From assembly GCF_900156265.1 (NCBI RefSeq), contig NZ_FTNE01000001.1, positions 272,327-336,326 of the forward strand: a stretch of DNA of 64,000 bases, written 5' to 3'. Position 1 is the stretch's first letter, and every line of letters starts with the position of its first letter. The notes below the pieces were generated by a model, which saw nothing but the letters and a program-made list of their open reading frames with translations, searched no databases and was not told where the DNA came from. Positions 9,067 to 15,910 of this stretch are shown one piece after another. Origin of the DNA: Acidiphilium rubrum (lineage in GTDB: Bacteria; Pseudomonadota; Alphaproteobacteria; Acetobacterales; Acetobacteraceae). Position numbers and translations under genes: made by a program.

Positions 9067-9516
9067 TCAATAGCGTTTGTAGGGTAGGAACTTGCCGCTC
9101 ATGGTGAGTTTGACCCGGTCGCCCTTCTGGTCGGGCTGGCGCTCCATCGTCATGTCGAAATCGATCGCGCTCATGATGCCGTCGCCGAACTCTTCGTGGA
9201 TCATTTCCTTCCAGGTCGTGCCGTAGACCGAGACGAGCTCGTAGAAGCGGTAGATCAGCGGGTCGGTGGGGACAGCGGTGGGCAGGGAGCCGCGATAAGG
9301 CGCCTGGGCGAGCAGGGCGGCCTCTTCATCGTCGAGGCCGAACAGGGCGGCGGTTTTTTCGGCGGTTTCCGGAGTCATGGACATCTGGCCCATGCAGGCG
9401 GCGCAGACCCAGACCGGGGCGTGGCCGAGCTTCGCGGCGATTTCGGTCCAGGTGAGGTTTTTGGTTTTCTTGATCTTGAGGATTTTCTGGCCGAGAGCCG
9501 TTTTTTCGTCGTTCAT
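9067..9516 (-). CDS. cynS: Cyanate hydratase (cyanase)
   Basis: A 149-residue enzyme converting cyanate and bicarbonate to ammonia and CO2 through carbamate. The three catalytic residues of cyanase are in place: Arg90 and Glu93 in PTDPLIYRFYELVSVYG, and Ser116 in DGIMSAIDF, matching the E. coli Arg96/Glu99/Ser122 with a constant shift of six. The length fits the family and it ends in the typical FLPYKRY. CAGGAA lies just upstream of ATG 9516. It is the last gene of a minus-strand unit with a sulfurtransferase, ferredoxin, acyl-CoA dehydrogenase-like protein and OsmC, separated from the sulfurtransferase by 153 bp holding a nested palindrome. CynR or cynT are not seen nearby. Confidence 0.95.
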   Translation of the reverse strand: MNDEKTALGQKILKIKKTKNLTWTEIAAKLGHAPVWVCAACMGQMSMTPETAEKTAALFGLDDEEAALLAQAPYRGSLPTAVPTDPLIYRFYELVSVYGTTWKEMIHEEFGDGIMSAIDFDMTMERQPDQKGDRVKLTMSGKFLPYKRY

Positions 9517-9542
9517 TGTTGTTCCTGTTAAGTTAAGGAAGC

Positions 9543-9659
9543 GCTTCTTTTTGAAAAAAGAAGCAAAAACTTTTTTGACTCTGGGCCTGGGCCGCTCGGA
9601 TTGTGCGCCCCAGGCCCAGCGAACAAAAGTTTTTTGGTTCTTTTTTACAAAAAAGAACC
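9543..9659. repeat. Nested palindromic element between sulfurtransferase and cynS
   Basis: Three perfect inverted repeats stack within 117 bp. GCTTCTTTTT/AAAAAGAAGC lies at 9543-9564 (2-base centre). CTGGGCCTGGG (9581-9591) pairs with CCCAGGCCCAG (9609-9619). GGTTCTTTTTT/AAAAAAGAACC lies at 9636-9659. The left and right T/A-rich units are also inverted copies of each other, so the whole could fold into one long structure. A copy of the right unit recurs at 38928-38961. It may be a REP/MITE-like repeat or act as a terminator/mRNA stabiliser upstream of cynS. Confidence 0.75.
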
Positions 9660-9669
9660 CTTTTTTATC

Positions 9670-10560
9670 TTACTCAGCGGCAACCGCCAATTCCGCCGTG
9701 CCGAACGGCAGGCCTTCCTCGATCGGTAGCGACGGATCGCGGCTCCATTCGTTCCAGGAGCCGAAATAGATCGCGGTGTTGGTGATGCCGGCTTCGGCGA
9801 GGGCGACGTAGCTGTTCGAGGCGCGGGCACCCTTGAAGCAGTAGATATAGACTTTCGAGGCCGGGGTGACGCCGACGGTTGCGCATTCGGCGAGGATTTC
9901 GTTTTTGGATTTCAGCATCGGGCCGGCGGCGGTCGGTTTCATCATGCGGTACCATTCGATCCAGCGCGCACCGGGCAGGCGGCCTTTGCGGGGGCAGAAA
10001 TCCGGGCCGTAGGGCGAGGAGCTTTCGCCGACCCATTCATCGACATCGCGCACGTCGAGCAGGACGATCGATTTGTCATCGAGGGCGGCAAGAACATCGT
10101 CCTTGGTCAGGATCAGGTCCTTGCCGGCGTCGGTCATCGGGAAGGTGGCGGCGGTCGGTGTGGCGGCTTCGGTGCTGATCGGCATGCCGGCCGCGGTCCA
10201 GGCGGCGAGGCCGCCGTGGAGGATTTTGGCGTGTTTGTAGCCGAGGTATTGCAACAGGAAAAAGCCGCGGCAGGATTGGCCGAAGCCGGAGTTCATCGAA
10301 CCTTCGTAGAGCACGGCGGTCTCGCTGCCGGACAGGCCGAGGGCGCCGAACGCATCGGCGAATTTGCTGCGCAGTTCCGCCATGCCTTCGGGGGTCGAGG
10401 TGGCGAGATAGGTGAAGATGTCGTGCAGATTGACCGCGCCGGGGATGTGCCCTTCGGCATAGGCGGCGGGGTTGCGGGTATCGATCACGACGATGCCGCC
10501 GGATGACATGCCGGATGACATGGCGGTATCGAGTTCGGCGGGGGAGATGAGCACGGTCAT
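9670..10560 (-). CDS. Two-domain sulfurtransferase (rhodanese / 3-mercaptopyruvate type)
   Basis: A 296-residue protein with two rhodanese folds (about 1-130, inactive, and 150-290, active). It transfers sulfane sulfur to cyanide or another thiophilic acceptor. The active-site Cys241 sits in YIYCFKGARASNS; the CFKGARAS loop differs from both the CRKGVT loop of thiosulfate rhodaneses and the CGSGVT loop of mercaptopyruvate enzymes, so substrate preference is open. IDTRNPAAYAEGHIPGAVN and LDVRDVDEW...G..PGA are the CH2A/B-type motifs. AGGAGG lies 7 bases before ATG 10560. Next to cynS it suggests cyanide/thiocyanate/cyanate handling. Confidence 0.85.
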   Translation of the reverse strand: MTVLISPAELDTAMSSGMSSGGIVVIDTRNPAAYAEGHIPGAVNLHDIFTYLATSTPEGMAELRSKFADAFGALGLSGSETAVLYEGSMNSGFGQSCRGFFLLQYLGYKHAKILHGGLAAWTAAGMPISTEAATPTAATFPMTDAGKDLILTKDDVLAALDDKSIVLLDVRDVDEWVGESSSPYGPDFCPRKGRLPGARWIEWYRMMKPTAAGPMLKSKNEILAECATVGVTPASKVYIYCFKGARASNSYVALAEAGITNTAIYFGSWNEWSRDPSLPIEEGLPFGTAELAVAAE

Positions 10561-10594
10561 GGTCTGGCCTCCTGGGGGGTTGGGGTGCGGCAGA

Positions 10595-10915
10595 TCAGCG
10601 TTTGGGTAGGCTTAGTTCCAGCCCATCCAGCGCCGCGGTGATCTCGATCTGGCAGCCGAGGCGGGATGTGGGGGAGAGATTGAACAGAGTGTCGAGCGTT
10701 GCGTCCTCGTCCTCGCCGATCGGTGGCAGGCGGTCGGCCCAGGCGGGGGCGACGATGACGTGGCAGGTGGCGCAGGCCATCGAGCCGTTACATTCGCCGA
10801 TGATCGGCAGCCCGGCGGCGCGGCCGATCTGCATCACGGTTTCACCCTGTTTTGCCGTGATCCGGTGTTCGGCGCCGGACTGATCGACGATGATGATGGT
10901 GGCGATGGCGCTCAT
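10595..10915 (-). CDS. 2Fe-2S ferredoxin, adrenodoxin type
   Basis: A 106-residue electron carrier. The cluster ligands are Cys42, Cys48, Cys51 and Cys88 (ECNGSMACATC ... LGCQI), the C-x5-C-x2-C...C spacing of vertebrate/bacterial adrenodoxin-like ferredoxins. Start ATG 10915 overlaps the stop of the acyl-CoA dehydrogenase-like gene (ATGA), so the two are coupled and the ferredoxin may serve that flavoprotein or an oxygenase elsewhere. A longer frame upstream lies wholly inside the neighbouring gene and is discarded. Confidence 0.88.
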   Translation of the reverse strand: MSAIATIIIVDQSGAEHRITAKQGETVMQIGRAAGLPIIGECNGSMACATCHVIVAPAWADRLPPIGEDEDATLDTLFNLSPTSRLGCQIEITAALDGLELSLPKR

Positions 10916-12042
10916 GAGGCCGAAAGTGCCGCGATTTCGCGCCGCAACTGGCGGATCGAGGGGGTGATGATCGCGACGAACCAGGCCTCGCGGATGCGCC
11001 GATCGACCGGTGAGCCGTGGATGTAGCCGCAGGCGCCCCAATGCAGCATGGCGGATTGGGTGGCTTCGAGGCTGAGTTCCGAAACATCGACGCGCACTTG
11101 CAGCACGGACCGGATATAGTCGCGGTCGCGTTCCAGCGGCGTGGCGGCGAGGGTTGCGAGGCGTTCACGGATGGCGCTGACCTTGTCGGTCGCTTCGCCC
11201 GCGCCGAATCGCTGGTGGGTGTTGCAATGCGCCTGGGTGCGGTTGGCTTCGTGCATCAGGTCGATCGCGGCATCGATCACGCCGAGTCCCATGCCGGTTT
11301 GCAGCATGACGAAGCCCGGGCGGATGCGGGCGACCATGGCGCCGAGCGGATCGGCGAGCAATTGGTCATCGGCGATGAAGGCGCGGCGGAATAGCACGGC
11401 GTAGGTGCCGGTGCCTTCGAGGGCGACGAAATGCGCGTTCTGCTTGATCGAGACGCCGTCCTGACCGATCTGCACCATCGCCATGGCGCGGTGGCTGGCA
11501 TCGTCGGCGTTTTCGAACATGGTGCCGAACCAATGGCCGTCGCCGAGGTTGGAGACCCAGGGCAGGATGCCGGAGACGAGGTAGCCGCCGGCGACGCGTT
11601 TGCCGCGCAGGCGGAACTCTTCGGTGCCGGACAGCGCCTTCATCGCGTTGGACAGGCCGGTGCCGGCCATCACTGTGCCGGCGGCGATGTCGGGCTGCAA
11701 TTTCGCGCGCAGGGCAGCGTTTTCGGTCTGTTCGAGATACCAGCCGGCGGAATCCTGGCACCAGACGCAGAAACCGCTCGACATGCAGGTGGCGGAGACC
11801 ACGGCCATCGCCTCGATCGCGTCTATCAGCGAGGGGCGGCCGAGTTTGCTGTGGGCGGCGAGGTGGAGGCCGTAGGTGCCGGCATCGCCCAGGCCGCGCA
11901 GCTGCGCGCCTGGGTAGATGCCGTCCTGGTCGATGGTGGCGGCGAGCCCGGCCAGCGCCGCGGTTTCAGCCGCGACGGCGTCGCGCGCTTCGGTGCTGGT
12001 GAGCGAGCCATGCCGGCTGATCAGTCCGATGCCGCCATCCAT
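10912..12042 (-). CDS. Acyl-CoA dehydrogenase-like flavoprotein
   Basis: A 376-residue member of the acyl-CoA dehydrogenase superfamily by overall layout: helical N-domain, beta-domain around 130-240 (TVMAGTGLSNAMKALSGTEEF, GYLVSGILPWVSNLGDGHWFG) and helical C-domain. I cannot place a catalytic glutamate with confidence. The grouping with a ferredoxin, sulfurtransferase and OsmC is atypical for beta-oxidation; relatives such as SfnB/DszC-type flavin monooxygenases share the fold, so an oxygenase role in sulfur or nitrile chemistry is possible. It lies 1 bp from osmC and overlaps the ferredoxin gene by 4 bp. Confidence 0.72.
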   Translation of the reverse strand: MDGGIGLISRHGSLTSTEARDAVAAETAALAGLAATIDQDGIYPGAQLRGLGDAGTYGLHLAAHSKLGRPSLIDAIEAMAVVSATCMSSGFCVWCQDSAGWYLEQTENAALRAKLQPDIAAGTVMAGTGLSNAMKALSGTEEFRLRGKRVAGGYLVSGILPWVSNLGDGHWFGTMFENADDASHRAMAMVQIGQDGVSIKQNAHFVALEGTGTYAVLFRRAFIADDQLLADPLGAMVARIRPGFVMLQTGMGLGVIDAAIDLMHEANRTQAHCNTHQRFGAGEATDKVSAIRERLATLAATPLERDRDYIRSVLQVRVDVSELSLEATQSAMLHWGACGYIHGSPVDRRIREAWFVAIITPSIRQLRREIAALSAS

Positions 12043-12043
12043 G

Positions 12044-12589
12044 TCAGGCCGCCTTCACGTCGAGGGCGACGGGTTTGGTGAAGGTGTTGGCGACCGGAGA
12101 CCATTTGGTGGCGTGGGCGATCAGCGCGTCGATCTGGTCCTGCGGGGCGTCGGCGATCAGGTTGACCTTGACGCGGACGGCATCGAAGCCGACCGGCTTG
12201 GGCGATGTGTCGCCGGTGCCCCAGACGGCGGTGATGTTGATGTCCGCCTCGAGTTCGAGTTCGAGCGACTGAATCGTGAGATTTTGTGCGACGGCGTTGG
12301 CGTGGATGCCGACGGCGAGGCAGGAGCCGAGGGCGGCGAGCGAGGCTTCGGAGGGGTTGGGTGCGGTGTCGTCACCCAGCAATCCGGGGGGCTCGTCGAC
12401 GATGTAGGGCGGGAGGTTGCGGATCATGTTCAGGTGGCGGAAGCGGCCTTCGGCGATCGTTTTGCATTTCAGCGTTTTGATCGCGGTGGGGTCGGCCTTG
12501 CCCTTTTCGATCAGGGCTTCGAGGCCGGTGCGATCGATCGGTTGGAGGCAGGAGATCATGGCGGTTGGTGCGGTGGCTGACTGGCTCAT
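12044..12589 (-). CDS. OsmC/Ohr-family protein
   Basis: A 181-residue OsmC-fold protein (LKCKTIAEGRFRHLNMIRNLPPYIVDEPPGLLGDDTAPNPSEASLAALGSC split across the middle of the chain), including the family's P-S-E/P-x-x-L-L-A-x-L-G-x-C motif around the reactive Cys. Such proteins reduce organic peroxides or act as thiol-dependent stress proteins. AAAGGATCC precedes ATG 12589, which I chose over a start 31 codons upstream that would run through the palindromic operator. It is the first gene of the unit ending in cynS and is likely repressed by the divergent TetR protein. Confidence 0.85.
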   Translation of the reverse strand: MSQSATAPTAMISCLQPIDRTGLEALIEKGKADPTAIKTLKCKTIAEGRFRHLNMIRNLPPYIVDEPPGLLGDDTAPNPSEASLAALGSCLAVGIHANAVAQNLTIQSLELELEADINITAVWGTGDTSPKPVGFDAVRVKVNLIADAPQDQIDALIAHATKWSPVANTFTKPVALDVKAA

Positions 12590-12965
12590 CGTGGATCCTT
12601 TTCGGGCTGGTCCGGTTCGGAGAGGAGCAAGACAGAACGGTCTGTCTTGCTTACCGGATGTCTGTTGCAAACCCCGTGCCATAACCGCGCCGCCGGGTGC
12701 GGCGAGTGATGGTGTGTTAGGCTGTCAGTGAGCAGTGGTGCGTCTTGTGGCTGCGCATGTCGGGTCCAGCGCCTTGTTTTATCCAGTGATTCGGGAGGTT
12801 GGTGTGCGGTTGGAGGGTGGTTTGGGGCTGGATTTTTCGAATTCAATTAACCGGGGATTTTCTGGCAGAATTTGTGTAGACTGCGACTCGCTATCCGCCT
12901 CAAGGGCAATCTGGCGTGGTGGTTGTGTTATATTTTAATCAGATGCCTGGAGAGTTGACGATTTT
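12590..12965. other. Divergent regulatory region, osmC unit / tetR
   Basis: 376 bp with no credible gene; short frames here lack coding character. It holds the 5' leader and operator of the osmC unit on the left. On the right, AT-rich promoter-like sequence (TTATATTTTAAT near 12927-12938) precedes the tetR ATG. GGAG lies 13 bases before that ATG, rather far for a strong ribosome site. Confidence 0.6.
12627..12650. promoter_or_regulatory. Perfect palindrome, probable TetR operator
   Basis: GCAAGACAGA, four bases ACGG, then TCTGTCTTGC: 10-bp arms with no mismatch. It ends 38 bp upstream of the osmC start codon, inside the leader or overlapping the promoter of the minus-strand unit, and 316 bp from the divergent tetR gene. 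AGAC...GTCT-type palindromes are common TetR-family operators, so the adjacent TetR protein is the natural ligand (inference). Confidence 0.8.
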
Positions 12966-13598
12966 ATGGGCAAAGCGAAGGCGGCTATGCTGTTGAAGGC
13001 GGCAGAAGGTAGTCCGGCATCGCCGCAGACGCGTATTCTGGACGTCGCGCGCGAGTTGTTCTGCCGGGACGGGATCCATGCGACCGGGATCGACCGGATT
13101 CTGGCGGAGGCCGGCGCGTCGAAAATGACGCTGTATGCCCGCTATGGCTCGAAGGACGCCTTGCTGCGCGCGGTGCTGACCGAGGAGGGCGAGGACTGGC
13201 GCCAGCGGTTTTTCGACCGGCTCGATGAGGCGGGGACGGTGCCGGCGGCACGGCTGCGCGCGATCGTGCCGGCGCTCGGCGACTGGTTCAGTGGCGGTAA
13301 ATTCTATGGCTGCGCGTTCATGAACGCGGTCTCGGAGCATCGCAAGAACGAGGTCTGGCTGCGCGAGATGGCGGCGGCGCATCATCGTGAGATTCTGGCG
13401 CGGTTTACCCTGATCGGAGCAGACGCCGGGTATGGCGAGCCGGCGACGCTCGCGCGGCAGCTTTTGTTGCTGATCGACGGCACCATCGCGGCGCTGATGG
13501 TGAGCGGTGATGCGAGCGTGCTGGACATCGCGCGGCGCAACCTCGATGCGATCCTGAGCGCGGCGCCGCTGGCTGATGAGGCTGGCGCGCCCGCGTGA
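12966..13598 (+). CDS. TetR/AcrR-family transcriptional regulator
   Basis: A 210-residue repressor-type protein. The N-terminal helix-turn-helix spans about 21-68: ILDVARELFCRDGIHATGIDRI, then AGASKMTLYARYGSKDALLRAVL. The C-terminal ligand-binding part (about 80-205) is unassigned. It is divergent from osmC and most likely controls that unit through the palindrome at 12627-12650. lptF begins 22 bp after its stop, so read-through into the lpt genes is possible. The inducer is unknown; the regulated genes suggest a reactive electrophile, peroxide or cyano compound. Confidence 0.87.
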   Translation: MGKAKAAMLLKAAEGSPASPQTRILDVARELFCRDGIHATGIDRILAEAGASKMTLYARYGSKDALLRAVLTEEGEDWRQRFFDRLDEAGTVPAARLRAIVPALGDWFSGGKFYGCAFMNAVSEHRKNEVWLREMAAAHHREILARFTLIGADAGYGEPATLARQLLLLIDGTIAALMVSGDASVLDIARRNLDAILSAAPLADEAGAPA

Positions 13599-13619
13599 GC
13601 GGGGAGCCTTGCCATCCGC

Positions 13620-14780
13620 GTGGCCCGCCGCCAAAAGACCGGCATGCAAAAGACCGGCATGCGCTCGCCCTTCACCATATCCCGGCTCGACCGCTATGTG
13701 TTCGGCCAGCTTGCCCTGGGGCTGGCGGTGACGACGATTGGCCTCGTGGCGCTGATCTGGCTGACCCAGTCGCTACGGTTCATTCAATTGATCATCCAGC
13801 GTGGGCTGTCGCCCTTCGTGTTCGTGCATCTGACCGGGTTGCTCCTGCCCAGTTTTGTCGCGGTGATCCTGCCGATCACTGTCTTTATTGTGACAATGTT
13901 TGTCTATACCCGGCTTACGACCGATCGCGAGTTGGTGGTGATGCGGGCGAGCGGGATGTCGGATGGTTCGATCGCGCGCCCGGCGCTTGCGATGGCCGCG
14001 CTGGCGATGGTGGTGTGCTTTGTGCTCAACGTGTGGCTGGTGCCGGCGAGCCTGCATGATTTCAGCAAGTTCGAATTCCAGATCCGCAACAAGGTGGCGG
14101 CGTTTCTGCTGGAGCCGGGCGTGTTCACGCCGATTCCCGGCCATATCACCGTGTATATTCAAAGCCGGGACAAGCATTCGGTGCTGCATGGCATTTTGAT
14201 CGAGGATTCCCGGCAGAAGGGGGAACCCGCGACGATTCTGGCACGGACGGGGCGGCTGGTCGCCGGGCCGAACGGGCCGGAGGTGCTGTTGCGCGATGGG
14301 TCGCGCGAGCAGATCGACCCCAAGACCGGCCGGCTCAACGTGCTGAGCTTTCAGCGCAATCTGATCGATCTGGCGCAGTCGAGCACCGAGACCGACAAAT
14401 CGGCGCCGAAAACCTCGGAGGCGACGATCTGGCAGTTGTTTCACCCGAACCCCGCGCAGATCCCCCCGGCGACACGGCTGAAATGGCATGCCGAGGCGTG
14501 GCGCCGGCTGGTGACTCCGTTTGCGGTCATGTCGTACACGTTGATCGCGCTGCTCGCGGTGCTGCGCAGCCCGTTCCGTCGGCAATCGGGCATCATTGCG
14601 CTGGCCGGTGCGGTGCTTGGTGTGATGGCGCTGGTGGCGCTGGGCATTGGCGTCGATAGTCTGGCGGCGCGACAGAATGGCTTGATCCCGCTGATCTTCG
14701 TGGTCGCGGCCGGCCCCGCTGTGGTGGGCACCGTGCTGCTGCTGCGCGGCGAGCGCTACACGCGGGCCCAGCCGGCATGA
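13620..14780 (+). CDS. lptF: LPS export ABC transporter permease LptF
   Basis: A 386-residue inner-membrane subunit of the LptB2FG transporter that extracts LPS from the membrane. Transmembrane helices cluster at ~30-125 and ~300-375 with a periplasmic domain between, the LptF/LptG layout; ELVVMRASGMS is the conserved coupling-helix region. GTG 13620 gives the longest product; ATGs at 13644 and 13659 are alternatives. The N-terminus contains a 15-bp tandem duplication giving KTGMQKTGM, just before the conserved FTISRLDRYVFGQL. It overlaps lptG by 4 bp. The partner lptD follows in the same operon. Confidence 0.93.
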   Translation: MARRQKTGMQKTGMRSPFTISRLDRYVFGQLALGLAVTTIGLVALIWLTQSLRFIQLIIQRGLSPFVFVHLTGLLLPSFVAVILPITVFIVTMFVYTRLTTDRELVVMRASGMSDGSIARPALAMAALAMVVCFVLNVWLVPASLHDFSKFEFQIRNKVAAFLLEPGVFTPIPGHITVYIQSRDKHSVLHGILIEDSRQKGEPATILARTGRLVAGPNGPEVLLRDGSREQIDPKTGRLNVLSFQRNLIDLAQSSTETDKSAPKTSEATIWQLFHPNPAQIPPATRLKWHAEAWRRLVTPFAVMSYTLIALLAVLRSPFRRQSGIIALAGAVLGVMALVALGIGVDSLAARQNGLIPLIFVVAAGPAVVGTVLLLRGERYTRAQPA

Positions 14781-15907
14781 GGCGGCCGCGGGTGCTGTCG
14801 ATCCCGATCACGCTGTCGCTCTATGTCGGGCGGCGCTTTTTGTTCGCGGTACTGGGCATGCAGGCGGGGTTGACGGCGATCGGGTCGCTGTTTGATTTTC
14901 TCGATCTGCTGCGCCAGGCATCCGACAAGCCGCACGCCACCTTCGGCCGGGTGCTGGCGATGGAGATTCTGCGGGTGCCTTGGCTGGGGATGCAGATTTT
15001 GCCGTTTGCGGTGCTGCTGGGCGGGATTTTCGCCTTCTGGCGGCTGACCCGGAGTTCGGAGCTGGTAGTGGCGCGCGCGAGCGGGGTTTCGGCGTGGCAG
15101 TTTCTGGCGATGCCGGTGATCTGTGCCGCGCTGGTCGGCGCGGTGACCACCACCATGGTCAGCCCGCTTTCGGCCGTGATGTTTGCGCGGGCGGAGACGC
15201 TGTATTCGATGTATCTGCAGGTCGGCTCGGGCCCGTTGTCACTGACCGGCGGGCAGCTGTGGCTGCGCCAGGCCGATCCGGCGAGCGGGGCGGGCGGCGT
15301 TGCTATTCTGCACGCGCGGGATGTGCATCTGAAGGGCAAGGAACTGACGACCGGGCATGTCACCGTGCTGCGGCTCGATCGGCATACCAGCCTGCACGAC
15401 CGGATCGAGGCGCGGAGCGGCGTGCTGCGGCCCGGCGGCTGGACACTCGATCACGTCGCGGTGCTCAAGGCCGATGCTGCGCCGGATTTGAGGGCGACGA
15501 TGCGGTTTCCGACCGATCTGACGGTCGGGCGCGTGCAGGAGAGTTTTGCGAGCCCCAGCGCGCTGTCGTTCTGGGCGCTGCCGCGATTCATTACTTTGCT
15601 CGAGCGATCCGGGTTTTCGCCGACGCGCCATGAACTCGCGTTTCAGAGCCTGCTGGCGCTGCCGTTGCTGTGTGCGACGATGGCGCTGGTCGCGGCCGGG
15701 TTTTCGATGCGCCCGGCGCGGCGCGGCGGAGCGGGGCAGATGCTGGGTGCGGGGCTGGTGTTCGGGTTTATTTTGTTCATGCTGTCGGATGTGGCCGAGC
15801 AGTTCGGCAAATCCGGCGCGCTGCCGGTGATATTGGCGGCCTGGGCACCGGCGGCGGCCGGGCTGATGCTCGCGCTTGCGTTACTGCTGCATCTGGAGGA
15901 TGGCTGA
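14777..15907 (+). CDS. lptG: LPS export ABC transporter permease LptG
   Basis: A 376-residue second permease of LptB2FG. It has the same architecture as LptF: N-terminal helices (LYVGRRFLFAVLGMQAGLTAIG), SSELVVARASGVSAWQFL coupling motif near 95-112, periplasmic beta-domain, and C-terminal helices ending at ~370. Start ATG 14777 overlaps the lptF stop (ATGA), so translation is coupled. Three bases separate its stop from the lptD start. LptB is not in the window. Confidence 0.93.
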   Translation: MRRPRVLSIPITLSLYVGRRFLFAVLGMQAGLTAIGSLFDFLDLLRQASDKPHATFGRVLAMEILRVPWLGMQILPFAVLLGGIFAFWRLTRSSELVVARASGVSAWQFLAMPVICAALVGAVTTTMVSPLSAVMFARAETLYSMYLQVGSGPLSLTGGQLWLRQADPASGAGGVAILHARDVHLKGKELTTGHVTVLRLDRHTSLHDRIEARSGVLRPGGWTLDHVAVLKADAAPDLRATMRFPTDLTVGRVQESFASPSALSFWALPRFITLLERSGFSPTRHELAFQSLLALPLLCATMALVAAGFSMRPARRGGAGQMLGAGLVFGFILFMLSDVAEQFGKSGALPVILAAWAPAAAGLMLALALLLHLEDG

Positions 15908-15910
15908 GCC

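Noticed and set aside
13629..13660. 15-bp tandem duplication at the lptF start
   Set aside because: It only duplicates a few residues ahead of the conserved part of LptF and leaves the frame intact; probably neutral slippage.
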